Below, piece after piece: positions 45,542 to 46,630 of a stretch of DNA of 46,630 nt. The stretch is from NCBI GenBank assembly GCA_030265965.1, contig JAJDHA010000007.1, positions 1 to 46,630 on the forward strand. Direction: 5' to 3'. A program made the position numbers and the translations under genes. The notes beneath the pieces are model-generated. The model worked only from the letters and a program-made list of their open reading frames with translations. It had not been told where the DNA came from and did not search any database. This stretch comes from Odoribacter sp. OttesenSCG-928-L07 (lineage in GTDB: Bacteria; Bacteroidota; Bacteroidia; Bacteroidales; BM520). Numbering within the stretch: the stretch's first letter is position 1; every line of letters starts with the position of its first letter.

Positions 45542-45559
45542 AACTGTTGTACAACAGTT
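45542..45559. promoter_or_regulatory. Operator-like palindrome 2
   Basis: AACTGTTGTACAACAGTT is a perfect 18-bp palindrome with the same TGTTG/CAACA core. It covers the -33 TTG (45547-45549) of the Crp/Fnr gene promoter, so a bound protein would be expected to repress that promoter. From here it could also activate the divergent one. Confidence 0.7.
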
Positions 45560-45576
45560 TTTTATTTGTATATTTG
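45547..45576 (+). promoter_or_regulatory. Promoter of the Crp/Fnr regulator gene
   Basis: TTG (45547-45549), 19 bp, TATATTTG (45569-45576): a full match to the phylum promoter pattern. The -7 box ends 22 bases before the start codon. Confidence 0.8.
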
Positions 45577-45598
45577 CAAATAATTTAATTTTAGATAG

Positions 45599-46297
45599 AT
45601 GAACCGGAAAGACTTAATAATAACTATTCCCTTAATTAATTTAGGTGCAAGGTGTTTTGAAGATTTACCTGATGAAATTCTAAACGAACTTAAATTGCAT
45701 AAGCGTCGGATGAAGTTCAAAGCGGGAGAAACATTGTTTAAACAAGGAACGTTCACCTCTGCAATAATGTTAGTAATTGATGGCTTTGTAAAAGAGTATA
45801 TGGAAAACGATTCCGGTAAAAATACTAATCTAAGAATTGCAACAACAGGTGATTTTCTTTCACTTTCGGGAGTATTCTTTCCCGGGTCATATCATTTTAC
45901 AGCCGAAGCATTAAATGATTGTACTATTTGTGTTTTTGAAAATGATTATTTGCGCAAATTAGCCGGCGAAAATGCATCTTTTGGCTTAAGGCTGATGGAA
46001 AGATTTGGACGCACGGAAAGCACTTATTTCTCTGTTCTCAATAGTATGTTGTACAAACAAATGAATGGTAAAATTGCTAAGGTATTATTGTACCTCTCAA
46101 GTTTTCCTGAAATTGACGGCGCTTCTGTTTACGATTTTCTAAGTCGAAAAGATATTGCAGACTTTGCTATTGTCACTCCCGAGAATGCTACTCGTGTAAT
46201 CAAAAGCTTTGAAGCCGACGGACTAATTAAATTAGAAGATAAAAGAATAATAATTCTGGATTATTTGGCTTTGGAAAAGATAAAAGAATTAGGGTAA
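45599..46297 (+). CDS. Crp/Fnr-family transcriptional regulator
   Basis: The 232-residue protein has an N-terminal cyclic-nucleotide-binding-like beta-roll (about 30-140; FKAGETLFKQGTFTSAIMLV), a dimerisation helix and a C-terminal Crp-type winged helix (about 170-225; LSRKDIADFAIVTPENATRV with recognition helix). The N-terminus has no FNR-type four-cysteine cluster, only isolated Cys residues (GARCF, DCTICVF), so an iron-sulfur sensor is not supported. The cAMP-contact RxS pattern is not evident either. The ligand is unknown. Being divergent from thioredoxin-peroxiredoxin with palindromes between them, it is the first candidate to control those genes and itself. Confidence 0.92.
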   Translation: MNRKDLIITIPLINLGARCFEDLPDEILNELKLHKRRMKFKAGETLFKQGTFTSAIMLVIDGFVKEYMENDSGKNTNLRIATTGDFLSLSGVFFPGSYHFTAEALNDCTICVFENDYLRKLAGENASFGLRLMERFGRTESTYFSVLNSMLYKQMNGKIAKVLLYLSSFPEIDGASVYDFLSRKDIADFAIVTPENATRVIKSFEADGLIKLEDKRIIILDYLALEKIKELG

Positions 46298-46340
46298 GTG
46301 CTCATCTTGCTCTTATATTGAAAAAACTTAGGGACGACGT
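46298..46340. other. Start of the gene-free right end
   Basis: The stretch 46298-46630 has no credible gene. It holds a heptamer array (46341-46403), about 100 bases of A/T-rich sequence in which I see nothing, and three short hairpins (46504-46630). Confidence 0.7.
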
Positions 46341-46403
46341 GTGACGAGTGATGTGTGACGAGTGACGTGTGATGAGTGACGTGTGACGTGTGACGTGTGA
46401 TGA
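46341..46403 (+). repeat. Nine-unit heptamer tandem repeat
   Basis: Nine consecutive 7-bp units of the pattern GTGAYGW (GTGACGA, GTGATGT, GTGACGT, GTGATGA), preceded by a partial unit. The 7-bp period is the same as in the arrays around the four-helix-bundle gene at 19324-19772, although the sequence differs. Confidence 0.9.
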
Positions 46404-46503
46404 GGCGTACCACTGCCTCTGCTACAAGGCTAAATCTTATTTTGATGTGCTATGATTAAATTATTTAAAAAAATCAATTGACAAACGCGCAAGCACAAAC
46501 TCA

Positions 46504-46520
46504 AATTCCTGTAAGGAATT
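46504..46520 (+). repeat. Short hairpin repeat, copy 1
   Basis: Stem AATTCCT/AGGAATT with GTA loop, followed by CATATCAATAGAAAA. It shares TTCATATC with copy 2. Confidence 0.7.
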
Positions 46521-46557
46521 CATATCAATAGAAAACATATTAGATATTCCCAAACCA

Positions 46558-46575
46558 AAACCCCGTTAGGGGTTT
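46558..46575 (+). repeat. Short hairpin repeat, copy 2
   Basis: Stem AAACCCC/GGGGTTT with GTTA loop, followed by CATATCTGTA. Both arms differ from copy 1 in a compensated way. Confidence 0.7.
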
Positions 46576-46617
46576 CATATCTGTATTTGAGGCATTTGCA
46601 ATAATTTTTTATTAATG

Positions 46618-46630
46618 AATTCCCGATGGG
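46618..46630 (+). repeat. Short hairpin repeat, copy 3, cut by the window edge
   Basis: AATTCCC, GAT, GGG: the start of the same kind of hairpin, 60 bases after copy 2. The second arm runs off the window. Confidence 0.55.

Noticed and set aside
46341..46403. Heptamer array as a CRISPR or a coding repeat
   Set aside because: Seven-base units without spacers, and no convincing open frame.
46504..46630. Possible CRISPR array
   Set aside because: The repeated units are hairpins whose sequences differ between copies, the spacing is not constant, and no cas genes are present.

Overview
The window is a low-GC chromosomal segment from a member of the Bacteroidota, most likely a Bacteroidales-like or related uncultured lineage. 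Three things point there. Several genes are preceded by the Bacteroidota -7 promoter box TAnnTTTG. The gene order rpsU-xerC-hpf-tRNA(Thr, Tyr, Gly, Thr)-tuf-tRNA(Trp)-secE-nusG-rplKAJL-rpoBC-DUF3467 is the one usual for that phylum. Many families are typical of it (DUF4369/TlpA lipoprotein, OmpA with thrombospondin type 3 repeats, DPP IV-like S9 peptidase, short archaeal/eukaryal-type ProRS). Shine-Dalgarno sequences are mostly weak or absent.

Bases 1-12084 form a plus-strand envelope and housekeeping block: an M28 peptidase cut by the left edge, rsmI, a thiol-disulfide lipoprotein, a GT4 glycosyltransferase, an MltD-type lytic transglycosylase, D-Ala-D-Ala ligase, phosphatidylserine synthase, a MacA-like/MacB-like/TolC-like export set that has no ATPase gene beside it, and the XTP/dITP pyrophosphatase. 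Bases 12171-15244 on the minus strand hold an outer-membrane beta-barrel protein and a low-complexity Tyr/Gly- then Ser-rich lipoprotein. proS and mazG follow on the plus strand, then a minus-strand pair (DUF3796-like membrane protein and a small XRE regulator) with an operator-like palindrome upstream. An exonuclease/endonuclease/phosphatase gene, a four-helix-bundle (23S IVS-like) gene between inverted heptamer arrays, and tRNA-Val come next.

Bases 20168-24950 encode an OmpA-family protein and an S9 peptidase. Bases 25049-41759 are the translation/transcription core: S21, XerC, HPF, tRNAs, EF-Tu, SecE, NusG, four ribosomal proteins, RpoB, RpoC, DUF3467, a coiled-coil membrane protein and YebC. 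The right end has a Ca2+/Na+ antiporter, a DUF2461 protein, an SDR oxidoreductase, and a thioredoxin-peroxiredoxin pair divergent from a Crp/Fnr regulator. Two related palindromes lie in that divergent promoter region.

No large undescribed multi-gene system is visible. The less ordinary material is small and intergenic. It comprises: (i) the heptamer-bounded four-helix-bundle cassette beside tRNA-Val, whose left array provides the end of the upstream gene; (ii) a hairpin plus 9-bp tandem repeat element placed at the 3' end of two unrelated genes; (iii) twin 22-bp-spaced palindromes between the redox genes and the Crp/Fnr gene; (iv) a terminator-like stem-loop whose U-tract touches the xerC start codon; and (v) covarying short hairpins at the right edge.
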